Assembly (NCBI GenBank): GCA_937868555.1
Contig: CALMNI010000132.1
Coordinates: forward strand, 1 to 9,325
Length of the DNA stretch: 9,325 bases
Direction: 5' to 3'
DNA from: an uncultured bacterium
GTDB taxonomy: Bacteria; Patescibacteriota; Patescibacteriia; Patescibacteriales; Patescibacteriaceae
The notes beneath the pieces were generated by a model that was not told where the DNA came from, did not search any database, and saw nothing but the letters and a program-made list of their open reading frames with translations. The stretch's first letter is position 1. Every line of letters starts with the position of its first letter. A program made the position numbers and the translations under genes. This document shows, one piece after another, positions 1-6,692 of this stretch.

Positions 1-62
1 ATTGCAAGTCCTTAGAGCTTGCTAATTACATAATATTAGATAAGTCTGATAAGCTTATCTGA
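1..62 (+). CDS. 3' end of a rightward gene (partial, unidentified)
   Basis: Frame 3 of the plus strand is open from the left edge (first full codon at 3) to a TGA at 60-62. It would encode a 19-residue C-terminal tail reading CKSLELANYIILDKSDKLI. The other two plus frames hit stops within 25 bases. The stop lies one base before the stem of a strong rightward terminator, which is the main reason to believe it is a real gene end. The fragment is too short to identify a family. It would be convergent with the leftward operon, its stop about 40 bases from the tgt stop. A 19-codon open frame can occur by chance, so confidence is modest. Confidence 0.45.
   Translation, partial: CKSLELANYIILDKSDKLI
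38..60. repeat. Small inverted repeat containing a 12-bp palindrome
   Basis: AGATAAG (38-44) is matched by its reverse complement CTTATCT (54-60). Nested inside is the perfect palindrome GATAAGCTTATC (48-59), so the hexamer GATAAG occurs twice in direct orientation and once inverted. It overlaps the last codons of the putative rightward gene. It may be a weak hairpin upstream of the terminator or chance in AT-rich sequence; no T-tract follows it. Confidence 0.3.
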
Positions 63-63
63 G

Positions 64-92
64 AAACCTCCTGTTCAGTTAGGAGGTTTTTT
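64..92 (+). terminator. Rho-independent terminator for the rightward gene from the left
   Basis: The stem AAACCTCCT (64-72) pairs with AGGAGGTTT (81-89) around an 8-base loop, and the plus strand continues as a run of six T (87-92). Read leftward, the stem is followed only by TTTCTC, so it is mainly a plus-strand terminator. It could act weakly on the tgt operon, whose last stop codon is 10 bases away. Confidence 0.85.
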
Positions 93-101
93 ATTGCTTA
101 A

Positions 102-1247
102 TTACAATGCCCGACGAATTTCTTCCATTAGTCTTAAATAAAATTCGAGGTTATTAAGCGTCGCCAAGCGCTGTCCGAGCGGTTCATTAATTTTCATTAA
201 ATAATGCAGATAGGCGCGGGAAAGATTACGCAGCTCCGGAATTTTTGACTGAGCGTTAATAGGCTTTTTATCAAAAGCGAATTTAGCATTAGTAATCGTA
301 TTGGTTTCGTAAAAACTATTATCAGCTACAGTCTTCGAAATCAATAATTTTTTAATTGCTGCCGGAGTATTTTTTTTAAATGAGAATAAGCGACCATGCC
401 TTCCCTCTCGCGTTGGGATAACGCAATCAAACATATCAACGCCCCTTTTGACTGCTTCAATAATATTTTCCGGGTACCCTAGGCCCATTAAATAACGCGG
501 TTTATTTTCGGGAAGGGCAGCGATGGTATAATCTAAAACAGCATACATTTCTTTAGCCGTCTCCCCTACTGCTAGGCCGCCTATATTATACCCGTCAAAA
601 TCAAGAGCTGATAATTCGGCAGCACTTTTTAAACGCAAATCTTTTTCAGTTCCGCCTTGGACAACAGCAAAGACCAAAGGTTTTTTGCCCTTCATCAAAC
701 GCAATGCTTTCTTGGTTCGCTTAGCCCATTCAGTGGTTAAATCAACCGAATGTTCAAGATACGGACGCTGCGCGGGCAAAGCGACGCACTCATCGAGAAC
801 GACTGCAATATCAACTCCTAAATCGCTTTGGATGTGCAAGCTCCGTTCCGGCGTTAAATAATGAGTACTGCCATCGATATATGATTTAAATTCTACGCCC
901 TTAGAAGTTAGCTTCACTAAGCTCTGCCCAGTCTTAGTCCTATCGGCCGCCAAAGAAAAAACTTGAAAACCTCCGGAATCAGTTAAAATAGCGCCCTGCC
1001 AATCCATAAAGGAATGCAGTCCGCCCATTTTTTTTACCGCTTTTTCTCCGGGACGCAGCATCAAATGATAGGTATTTGATAAAAGAATAGGCGAACCGAG
1101 CCGGCGAATGTCTTCAGCGCTTGCATGCTTAATTGTTCCTTGCGTCGCCACAGGCATAAAAAACGGCGTTGGCAACATGCCATGAGCCGTTTTTAAGCTT
1201 CCACGCCGAGCGCGGGAGTTATTTTTTGAACGTATAATTTTAAACAT
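102..1247 (-). CDS. tgt: Queuine/preQ1 tRNA-ribosyltransferase (tRNA-guanine transglycosylase), zinc-site variant
   Basis: This cytosolic enzyme exchanges guanine-34 of GUN-anticodon tRNAs for the queuosine precursor preQ1. The 381-residue product matches E. coli Tgt along its length. It has TDSGGFQ (general base D90), DEC with base-binding D152 and C154, GGLAVGE at 223-229, and DMFDCVIPTR with the nucleophile D274. C154 and V227 are the residues seen in preQ1-using bacterial enzymes rather than the eukaryotic queuine type. The fold is a TIM barrel. Two oddities stand out. All four zinc ligands are replaced (S334, I336, L339 and N365 where C, C, C and H are expected). There is also an extra loop of roughly 20 residues near 289-318, and the protein ends at RRAL, about 26 residues earlier than E. 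coli Tgt relative to the alignment. It is the last gene of the operon, 37 bases after its neighbour, with only a weak GGAA upstream of the ATG. The family is certain; activity without zinc is open. Confidence 0.96.
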   Translation of the reverse strand: MFKIIRSKNNSRARRGSLKTAHGMLPTPFFMPVATQGTIKHASAEDIRRLGSPILLSNTYHLMLRPGEKAVKKMGGLHSFMDWQGAILTDSGGFQVFSLAADRTKTGQSLVKLTSKGVEFKSYIDGSTHYLTPERSLHIQSDLGVDIAVVLDECVALPAQRPYLEHSVDLTTEWAKRTKKALRLMKGKKPLVFAVVQGGTEKDLRLKSAAELSALDFDGYNIGGLAVGETAKEMYAVLDYTIAALPENKPRYLMGLGYPENIIEAVKRGVDMFDCVIPTREGRHGRLFSFKKNTPAAIKKLLISKTVADNSFYETNTITNAKFAFDKKPINAQSKIPELRNLSRAYLHYLMKINEPLGQRLATLNNLEFYLRLMEEIRRAL

Positions 1248-1284
1248 ACCTTATAATTCCGAAGTAGTGTGCATGAGTCTGTAA

Positions 1285-3174
1285 TTATTGAACTATGCCA
1301 TCCGTATTAGCAATATCATCACGCTCAAGCTTTGTTGTTTGCGATTTTAAAATCAAACTGACGGGATACCCTGTTTGCGAATCAACCCCAACCAATGACG
1401 TACCGGAAACGAGGATCATTAATTTATTATGATCACTTGTCCGCGGCTTTAAAGCAATACTGAATTCAGCCGAAACCGAGGGTACTGACAAAGGCAGGCG
1501 GCCAATATCCCAGGTCACTTTATTAGTCGAAGCATCATACGATAAGCTGCCTGCTTCTGCTCTATCTTTTCCATCCCAGCTAACGTTGCTTGGTAACGTA
1601 GTAGTTACTTTTAAATTGCCGATTTCATGCAAGCTATTAGCAATAGTCCAATACACTTTGACGGTTGTTGTATCGTTGGCTTGCGGCGGAAGGGGCCCGG
1701 TGCCAACAGCAATATTGTCTTGGTCGAAATACCGCACCGCTTCATCTAAGGAAATATCGGAATTAATTTTTACACTCAATTGGTTTGAACGATTAGTTTC
1801 GTTATCCAATGAAAGATCCTCTGGCTTATTGCCAATGGAAAATTGGGCGTAACTATTAATTTCATACCGTGAAATAAGTTTTGCCTCCGTAAGCGGACGA
1901 ACAGGTAAGGAAAAATCTATGGTTCCCTCTTGCCCTTTTAGCAGCGTTTTTAAAGCTGGGACTTCTTCCTTTGTCCAAATAATAGATGAACCCGTCACTT
2001 TCCCGTTGTTTTTATCTGATATTTTGCGCCAGTCAATCGCGTCGCCATTCATTACGGCCATGATAATAACGTCATTCATCGTTGTTTCACCCTTATTCGC
2101 GTAAGAAATCGAATATTGCGCCGTTTGGCCAAAATCAACGCCTTGGTCGGCGGAACTTCCGTTGGCTGACATCGTTAAATTAAGGCTATTTTTTATAACA
2201 TCAATGGGAAAATTCTTTTCTTCAAAGCGATATGCGTGATCGCTGTTTTCAGGGGTGTACTCAAAAACAAGTTTTATATTTTCAACATCGACTTTTTTAT
2301 CAAGTAGTTTAAAGGAAATCACGAGCGGTTTTTTTGCCGGCTTGCTTAAATCTATATTCCATGAAGCCGGATCTTTGTAGCTAACACCGTCAAAAAGCTG
2401 TGGTGCGCCCACCTTTACATTTTCAGTAGCCTCAAGACGTAATGAAAAATGATTTAAATAATTTTTATCCTGCGGAGCATACGTAATACTCATTGTCTCT
2501 TCCTGTCCCACTAAAGCACTTCCTGGTGCCGTTGTCATGATATCTATTCCCGAAGAAGCTAGGATAGTGTCTACGCTCGCCGTTTTTTTAAAGCTGCTCG
2601 TAATGCCCGAAGGACGGTAAGAAAAATCAGCAAAAAGGATATTCGATTGGCCCGTCGGAGCAATTATGCGGCCGTGAATTGTGATTTGCCCACTCGCCAT
2701 GCCCTCCATGTCTTGAAGGCGCCATTTATTATTTCCCTCGGAAGTTGCCGGAGAACTATCAATAAATATAAAGCTATCAGGATAGACAACCGTTATTTCA
2801 ACATTTGTAAGGGGATTTTTTTCTTTATTATGAAAATTCAAGGTATATGTAAAATCTTGATTCGCCTTTAATCCTTCAACGCTTTGTATTGAAAAATCAA
2901 GGGCAGTTACGTCCGCTCCGCGATTAACAAGCCAATAGTAAACTCCCCCGACGAGCGCAGCCGCAATAATAAGGTATACGGCGGCCAGCCCAAAGCGCCC
3001 CACAATACTGCGACGGCGCCTAATATTCATTTCCCGCACATTTACGCGGGCTCCTTTATCATCTTCGTAAATTTCAGCCAAACTTTCGCTAATACCATCT
3101 CCCTGCGGTTTTGCTTTGAGATATTTATCAAAACGGCTTAAATCAGGAATTTTTTTTTCAGTATCTTTGGACAT
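1285..3174 (-). CDS. Single-pass membrane protein with four DUF11-like beta-sandwich repeats
   Basis: The 629-residue product has a charged N-terminal tail of about 50 residues ending in RRRR (52-55), then one membrane helix at about 61-83, then some 545 residues rich in beta strands. The positive-inside rule places the large part outside the cell. Four repeats can be seen at about 92-202, 209-326, 330-470 and 483-612. Each opens with a strand pair (for example QDFTYTLNF, TAQYSISYAN), then a strand such as VEITVVYP or LKVTTTLP, then a tryptophan (W151, W272, W400, W555) before a short turn. This is the pattern of DUF11/Ig-like surface domains. It has no cysteine pair, sortase motif or catalytic motif that I recognise. 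Its ATG starts 2 bases after the DUF4012 stop, so translation is probably coupled. Codons 6-9 contain a run of nine A. The likely role is structural or adhesive at the envelope, as partner of the DUF4012 protein; this is inference. Confidence 0.8.
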   Translation of the reverse strand: MSKDTEKKIPDLSRFDKYLKAKPQGDGISESLAEIYEDDKGARVNVREMNIRRRRSIVGRFGLAAVYLIIAAALVGGVYYWLVNRGADVTALDFSIQSVEGLKANQDFTYTLNFHNKEKNPLTNVEITVVYPDSFIFIDSSPATSEGNNKWRLQDMEGMASGQITIHGRIIAPTGQSNILFADFSYRPSGITSSFKKTASVDTILASSGIDIMTTAPGSALVGQEETMSITYAPQDKNYLNHFSLRLEATENVKVGAPQLFDGVSYKDPASWNIDLSKPAKKPLVISFKLLDKKVDVENIKLVFEYTPENSDHAYRFEEKNFPIDVIKNSLNLTMSANGSSADQGVDFGQTAQYSISYANKGETTMNDVIIMAVMNGDAIDWRKISDKNNGKVTGSSIIWTKEEVPALKTLLKGQEGTIDFSLPVRPLTEAKLISRYEINSYAQFSIGNKPEDLSLDNETNRSNQLSVKINSDISLDEAVRYFDQDNIAVGTGPLPPQANDTTTVKVYWTIANSLHEIGNLKVTTTLPSNVSWDGKDRAEAGSLSYDASTNKVTWDIGRLPLSVPSVSAEFSIALKPRTSDHNKLMILVSGTSLVGVDSQTGYPVSLILKSQTTKLERDDIANTDGIVQ

Positions 3175-3176
3175 AC

Positions 3177-5504
3177 TTATTCTTTAAAAAGCAGCGATGT
3201 ATAAAAATCAGAGGTAAGAGAATATTGAGCTAAGGGAGTTGATGGATAGCGCCATACAATTTCTCGCTGTTGTCCAATATGAATAGTTGACTGCAGGGAA
3301 ACGGAATCTGAACCAGGCTGCTTTTGAATCAATAGGGAGTAGGCGGGCGCAGGATTAATCCAAATAAATTTCTTTAAATCTGACAGCCAATGATCACTAT
3401 GCTCTGGCAGGGGTAACGAGAACGGGAGCTTATACCGCAATGTAATGCTTACGCTTTGGCCAGGATCAACAAGCGACCAATTTGCAAAAACTGTTTTATC
3501 GCCTTCGTTATATATGTGCGTTCCTGTGTCACTTTGAATGACAGCATTTTCTTCTTCCTTCAAATCAGCATCGTGCTCCCAGTTTGGGTCAACGCTTTTA
3601 ATAAGCTTAGAATCAAGGGGGCTAAAACCAGACACGCTCAACAAAGAACTTCCCTTAGGAACATACACTCTGAGCCAATTAACGTTCCTCACCCCAGTAA
3701 AAAGATCTCCTTTAATACCGGTATGATGACGTTGTATGGTTATAGTATCAATTATTGAACCGTCGGGCAAGATTTCCGCTTGATGATCATAGTTTTCTTT
3801 AATAACGCGATCAGTTTTTTGCCCGCCAATATTAGTGTTGGCAATCATAAGATAGTCTCCCGATACAGAACTCATCGCTCCTCCCCAGCCGAGTCTATTA
3901 ATAGAGGACTCAAGGAGTGAATCATTCACATACGCCATAATGTGTTTTTCATTTAAACTTTTTTCTATGACTGCTATAAGCTGTATAGTCATTTCTGGCG
4001 TAAGCCGTTTTGGAACTTCGACCAAAATGGCATCAAGCAAATCGCCGATAATTTTTTTCGGCTCTTTTGTAACCTGAGGTTTCTGCTCGGAGAATTGCTG
4101 CGTAACGCTCCAAAAATTATCGGCGTTAATAATTACTCCATAATCCTTGGTTAAATCAATAGGTCCTATTACTCGCAATATGTTTTCTAAAACAGTGGGT
4201 GTTAAGCTAATTACTCCGTCAACAGTGGGACCGTCGCTTTTCTCATAAAACCACATTAGTTTTTTTGCACTCGTAGGCCAATCGGGCCACCAATTTGCAT
4301 CCCAAAAGAACCATTGTGGCCGTAGCAAACGCAAGGGCTTAGGAGCGGCTATGCGTCGCTTAAGCCCCGCTTCCGTGTCATAGCTTCCCCCCGCCGGGAC
4401 CGTTAAGCGGGCTATTTCTCCCCGGCGCATATCAACAAGGGCAAAACTACCTATAAAGCCGCCTGATCCTCTTTTTTCTGAATTATTTTGAAAAACTAAC
4501 AAATAACGCCTATCCATTTTTTCTCCAAGAAAACTTTGTGCCTGGCTGGCAAGAGCAACTGCTTCTTCTAAACTTTTAGAAAGAAAAGCCGCCTTTGCCG
4601 CTACACTTTCAAAATCTTTTTTGTACTGTACTGGCAAGGAATCACTGTCGACGGCGCCAATTTCCTTTTCTAGTTGACGAGCTGTTGAAATCGAAGGCTC
4701 AGCGACCCGTACAAAGTTGTTAAGAAAGTTTAGAGCGCTTGGGCTTTCGCCAGGAGGTAAAACCAAAGCTCCACTCAATGTCTGTCCTAATTCTGAAGAT
4801 AATTTGCCCGCTTCGATAATATGGCGGCTCGAGGCGGCCAAACGAAGCGACTTATTAGGAATCGCGCCCGCAATATCGAGCAAAATGCTATTAATAGAAG
4901 CTAAATCAGCCTGGGCATCTATAAAATTCTTGCTTGCCTCGCTAAATGCGGTTTGAGCCCCAGGAATGTCCCGCTTCTCCAATAAATCTTTGGCAGAAAA
5001 TAAATGAGAAAATGCGCTTTCCGTTGATGCTAAAATTTTAAATTTCAAACTGCTTAGCGTACGGACGTGGGCAAAGGCAACAATAGGAATAATAATAACA
5101 ATCAAAACAAGTGCAAAGTTAAGAGCAGACCATAGCAGCGTAGGCTTCATTCCTTGGCGCTTAGGGGCTGCTAAGGCGCGCGTTTCTTCTTGGATGCCAG
5201 CTTTCCCTCTTTGAACTGCTTCCCGGACAAAGGCACTAATTCGGCTGCTGAAATAACACATATTAATGCGTTCACGGCGGCTATTATATTTAATATCGAC
5301 TGACTTCATTTTGAAGCTATACAAAGCATCAAGCAAAAAAATTCCTACAAATCGAATAAAGCGGAAAAAGGCTTCAAAAATAAAATGAAAAATTCGTCCG
5401 ACAATACGAGCAGCAAAGACTAGAAAACGCACCGCTGTTAAACGCCGAAAAGCATTGCGGAAACGATAGCGATTGGGATCAATATAATATGTATCTTCAA
5501 CCAT
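3177..5504 (-). CDS. DUF4012 domain envelope protein
   Basis: The 775-residue product carries the hallmarks of DUF4012: YLLVFQNNSEKR..GGFIGSF (334-353), WDANWWPDWPTSA (401-413) with WFYE (418-421), and VDGVISLTPTVLENIL (428-443) followed by GPIDL (447-451). The N-terminal part has an arginine- and phenylalanine-rich hydrophobic stretch at about 24-62, probably amphipathic or membrane-embedded. A clear membrane helix lies at about 124-147. Residues 151-330 are helical and Ala/Ser/Leu-rich, perhaps coiled coil. The rest, including a beta-rich end (580-775), should lie outside. DUF4012 proteins are frequent in Patescibacteria and some actinobacteria, often near glycosyltransferases; their biochemical function is not established to my knowledge. 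The start codon lies inside the end of the GT4 gene (ATGGTTGA, 8-base overlap), and the next gene follows after 2 bases, so the three are probably translated together. No convincing Shine-Dalgarno motif precedes the ATG. Confidence 0.87.
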   Translation of the reverse strand: MVEDTYYIDPNRYRFRNAFRRLTAVRFLVFAARIVGRIFHFIFEAFFRFIRFVGIFLLDALYSFKMKSVDIKYNSRRERINMCYFSSRISAFVREAVQRGKAGIQEETRALAAPKRQGMKPTLLWSALNFALVLIVIIIPIVAFAHVRTLSSLKFKILASTESAFSHLFSAKDLLEKRDIPGAQTAFSEASKNFIDAQADLASINSILLDIAGAIPNKSLRLAASSRHIIEAGKLSSELGQTLSGALVLPPGESPSALNFLNNFVRVAEPSISTARQLEKEIGAVDSDSLPVQYKKDFESVAAKAAFLSKSLEEAVALASQAQSFLGEKMDRRYLLVFQNNSEKRGSGGFIGSFALVDMRRGEIARLTVPAGGSYDTEAGLKRRIAAPKPLRLLRPQWFFWDANWWPDWPTSAKKLMWFYEKSDGPTVDGVISLTPTVLENILRVIGPIDLTKDYGVIINADNFWSVTQQFSEQKPQVTKEPKKIIGDLLDAILVEVPKRLTPEMTIQLIAVIEKSLNEKHIMAYVNDSLLESSINRLGWGGAMSSVSGDYLMIANTNIGGQKTDRVIKENYDHQAEILPDGSIIDTITIQRHHTGIKGDLFTGVRNVNWLRVYVPKGSSLLSVSGFSPLDSKLIKSVDPNWEHDADLKEEENAVIQSDTGTHIYNEGDKTVFANWSLVDPGQSVSITLRYKLPFSLPLPEHSDHWLSDLKKFIWINPAPAYSLLIQKQPGSDSVSLQSTIHIGQQREIVWRYPSTPLAQYSLTSDFYTSLLFKE

Positions 5505-6687
5505 TGTCTAAAATTGAAAAATAAAGATTGAGTGTGCGCTGGGCTGCATCCACCCAGTCATATAGTTTTACTCGTTCCCGGCCCTTGCGGAGCAAGGAAT
5601 AGCGCAAATCTTCGTCGGTAAGTAAACGCTCAATTACGAGCGTCATCTCATCTTCATTAGAGGGATCAAAATAGACAGCCGCCTCCCCTAAAATTTCTGG
5701 CAAGCACGTCGCATTGGAACTAGCGACCGGGCAACTTCTCGCCATCGCTTCCAAAGGAGGCAAACCAAAGCCTTCGTATTTTGAAGGAAACACATACGCG
5801 GAGGCACGGACATATAAAATTTCCAGTTCACGATCGGGAACATATCCAGGAAAAATAACGGGGGTGTTTCCATGTGCCTCAGCCGACCATAGTCCTTGGG
5901 CAGCAGCATACTCCTTGATGCGACTATAAAAATAATCCTCCCGTCCAACAAGTACCAGTTTAAGCGTGGGGTTCTTTTTATATAAGCGAATAAATACCCG
6001 AATTAAGCTTTCAAGATTTTTATGCGGATATGCATTGCCGACATATAAAATATATGGCTCAAGAATGCAATAATCTGATAAAATTTCTTCGGCTTTTAGC
6101 TTGGCAGCAAAAGCAGAATCCACCGCCCGTCCCAAGGTCGATACTCCTTCATAAATCATAATTACCTTTTCCGGCGGCAATGCAAATTGGCGGATTATAT
6201 CATCGCGCGTATAATCCGAAACGGCAATTACCCGACGCGCGCGGCGTACTGCCCTATTAATAACAAAACGATACCCAAGGTTTTTCAAGTAATATAATAA
6301 GGGGCCCAGCGTACTTGCTCGTGTTGTCGGAAACTTGGTTAAAATTAAATCATGTATAGTAACCACATAAGGGACAGGGCAAAAGACCGGCACATTAAAA
6401 TGCGGAAAGTGCATCATGTCTAGTTTTTCGGCTTTAATAAGCCGAGGCATAATAAACTGTTCCGCAATAGTGTACCAGCGAACATCGGCCAAAACCTTAT
6501 GAACCTTTGCGGTCAGGGGAACAAACTCATCAAAATTTTCCTTACTCAAAAAAACAACGTATTCATTGTGTGGATCCAGAGAGATTACACCATCAACAAT
6601 TTCTTGCGTATAGCGCCCCAATCCTTTGCCTAAAGGACCGTAAAAACGTGCGTCAATGCCAATTCTATACTGCTTATGTGTATTCAT
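5497..6687 (-). CDS. GT4-family glycosyltransferase (GT-B fold)
   Basis: This predicted cytosolic or membrane-associated enzyme moves a sugar from a nucleotide-sugar donor to a lipid-linked or glycan acceptor. Its 396 residues are normal for the family. The N-terminal acceptor domain starts with IGIDAR (9-14) and a glycine-rich loop, KGLGRYT (21-27), and carries VTIHDL (109-114). The C-terminal donor domain begins near 210 with YILYVGNAYPHKNLESLI (212-229), followed by LVLVGRE (244-250). The signature EGFGLPPLE (305-313) gives the E-x7-E pair E305/E313, and the PEILGEAAVYFDP stretch (330-342) is also typical. There is no signal peptide or membrane helix. The closest described style is mannosyl- or rhamnosyltransferase-like GT4 enzymes of polysaccharide clusters; donor and acceptor cannot be read from sequence. 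It starts 5 bases after the upstream GT-C gene and overlaps the DUF4012 gene by 8 bases, which supports joint expression. Confidence 0.92.
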   Translation of the reverse strand: MNTHKQYRIGIDARFYGPLGKGLGRYTQEIVDGVISLDPHNEYVVFLSKENFDEFVPLTAKVHKVLADVRWYTIAEQFIMPRLIKAEKLDMMHFPHFNVPVFCPVPYVVTIHDLILTKFPTTRASTLGPLLYYLKNLGYRFVINRAVRRARRVIAVSDYTRDDIIRQFALPPEKVIMIYEGVSTLGRAVDSAFAAKLKAEEILSDYCILEPYILYVGNAYPHKNLESLIRVFIRLYKKNPTLKLVLVGREDYFYSRIKEYAAAQGLWSAEAHGNTPVIFPGYVPDRELEILYVRASAYVFPSKYEGFGLPPLEAMARSCPVASSNATCLPEILGEAAVYFDPSNEDEMTLVIERLLTDEDLRYSLLRKGRERVKLYDWVDAAQRTLNLYFSILDNG

Positions 6688-6692
6688 ATATG

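Noticed and set aside
1248..1284. TATAAG just before the tgt ATG as a separate promoter
   Set aside because: It ends only two bases before the start codon, so transcription would begin inside the gene; it also lacks a clear -35.
1586..2871. Plus-strand open frames inside the beta-repeat gene (1586-1852, 1919-2104, 2647-2871)
   Set aside because: They lie opposite a well-supported 629-codon gene, have no recognisable domains, and read as antisense shadows.
3456..4956. Plus-strand open frames opposite the DUF4012 gene (3456-3758, 3538-3726, 4717-4956)
   Set aside because: The minus-strand frame carries clear DUF4012 motifs over the same bases; the plus frames overlap each other and lack protein-like features.
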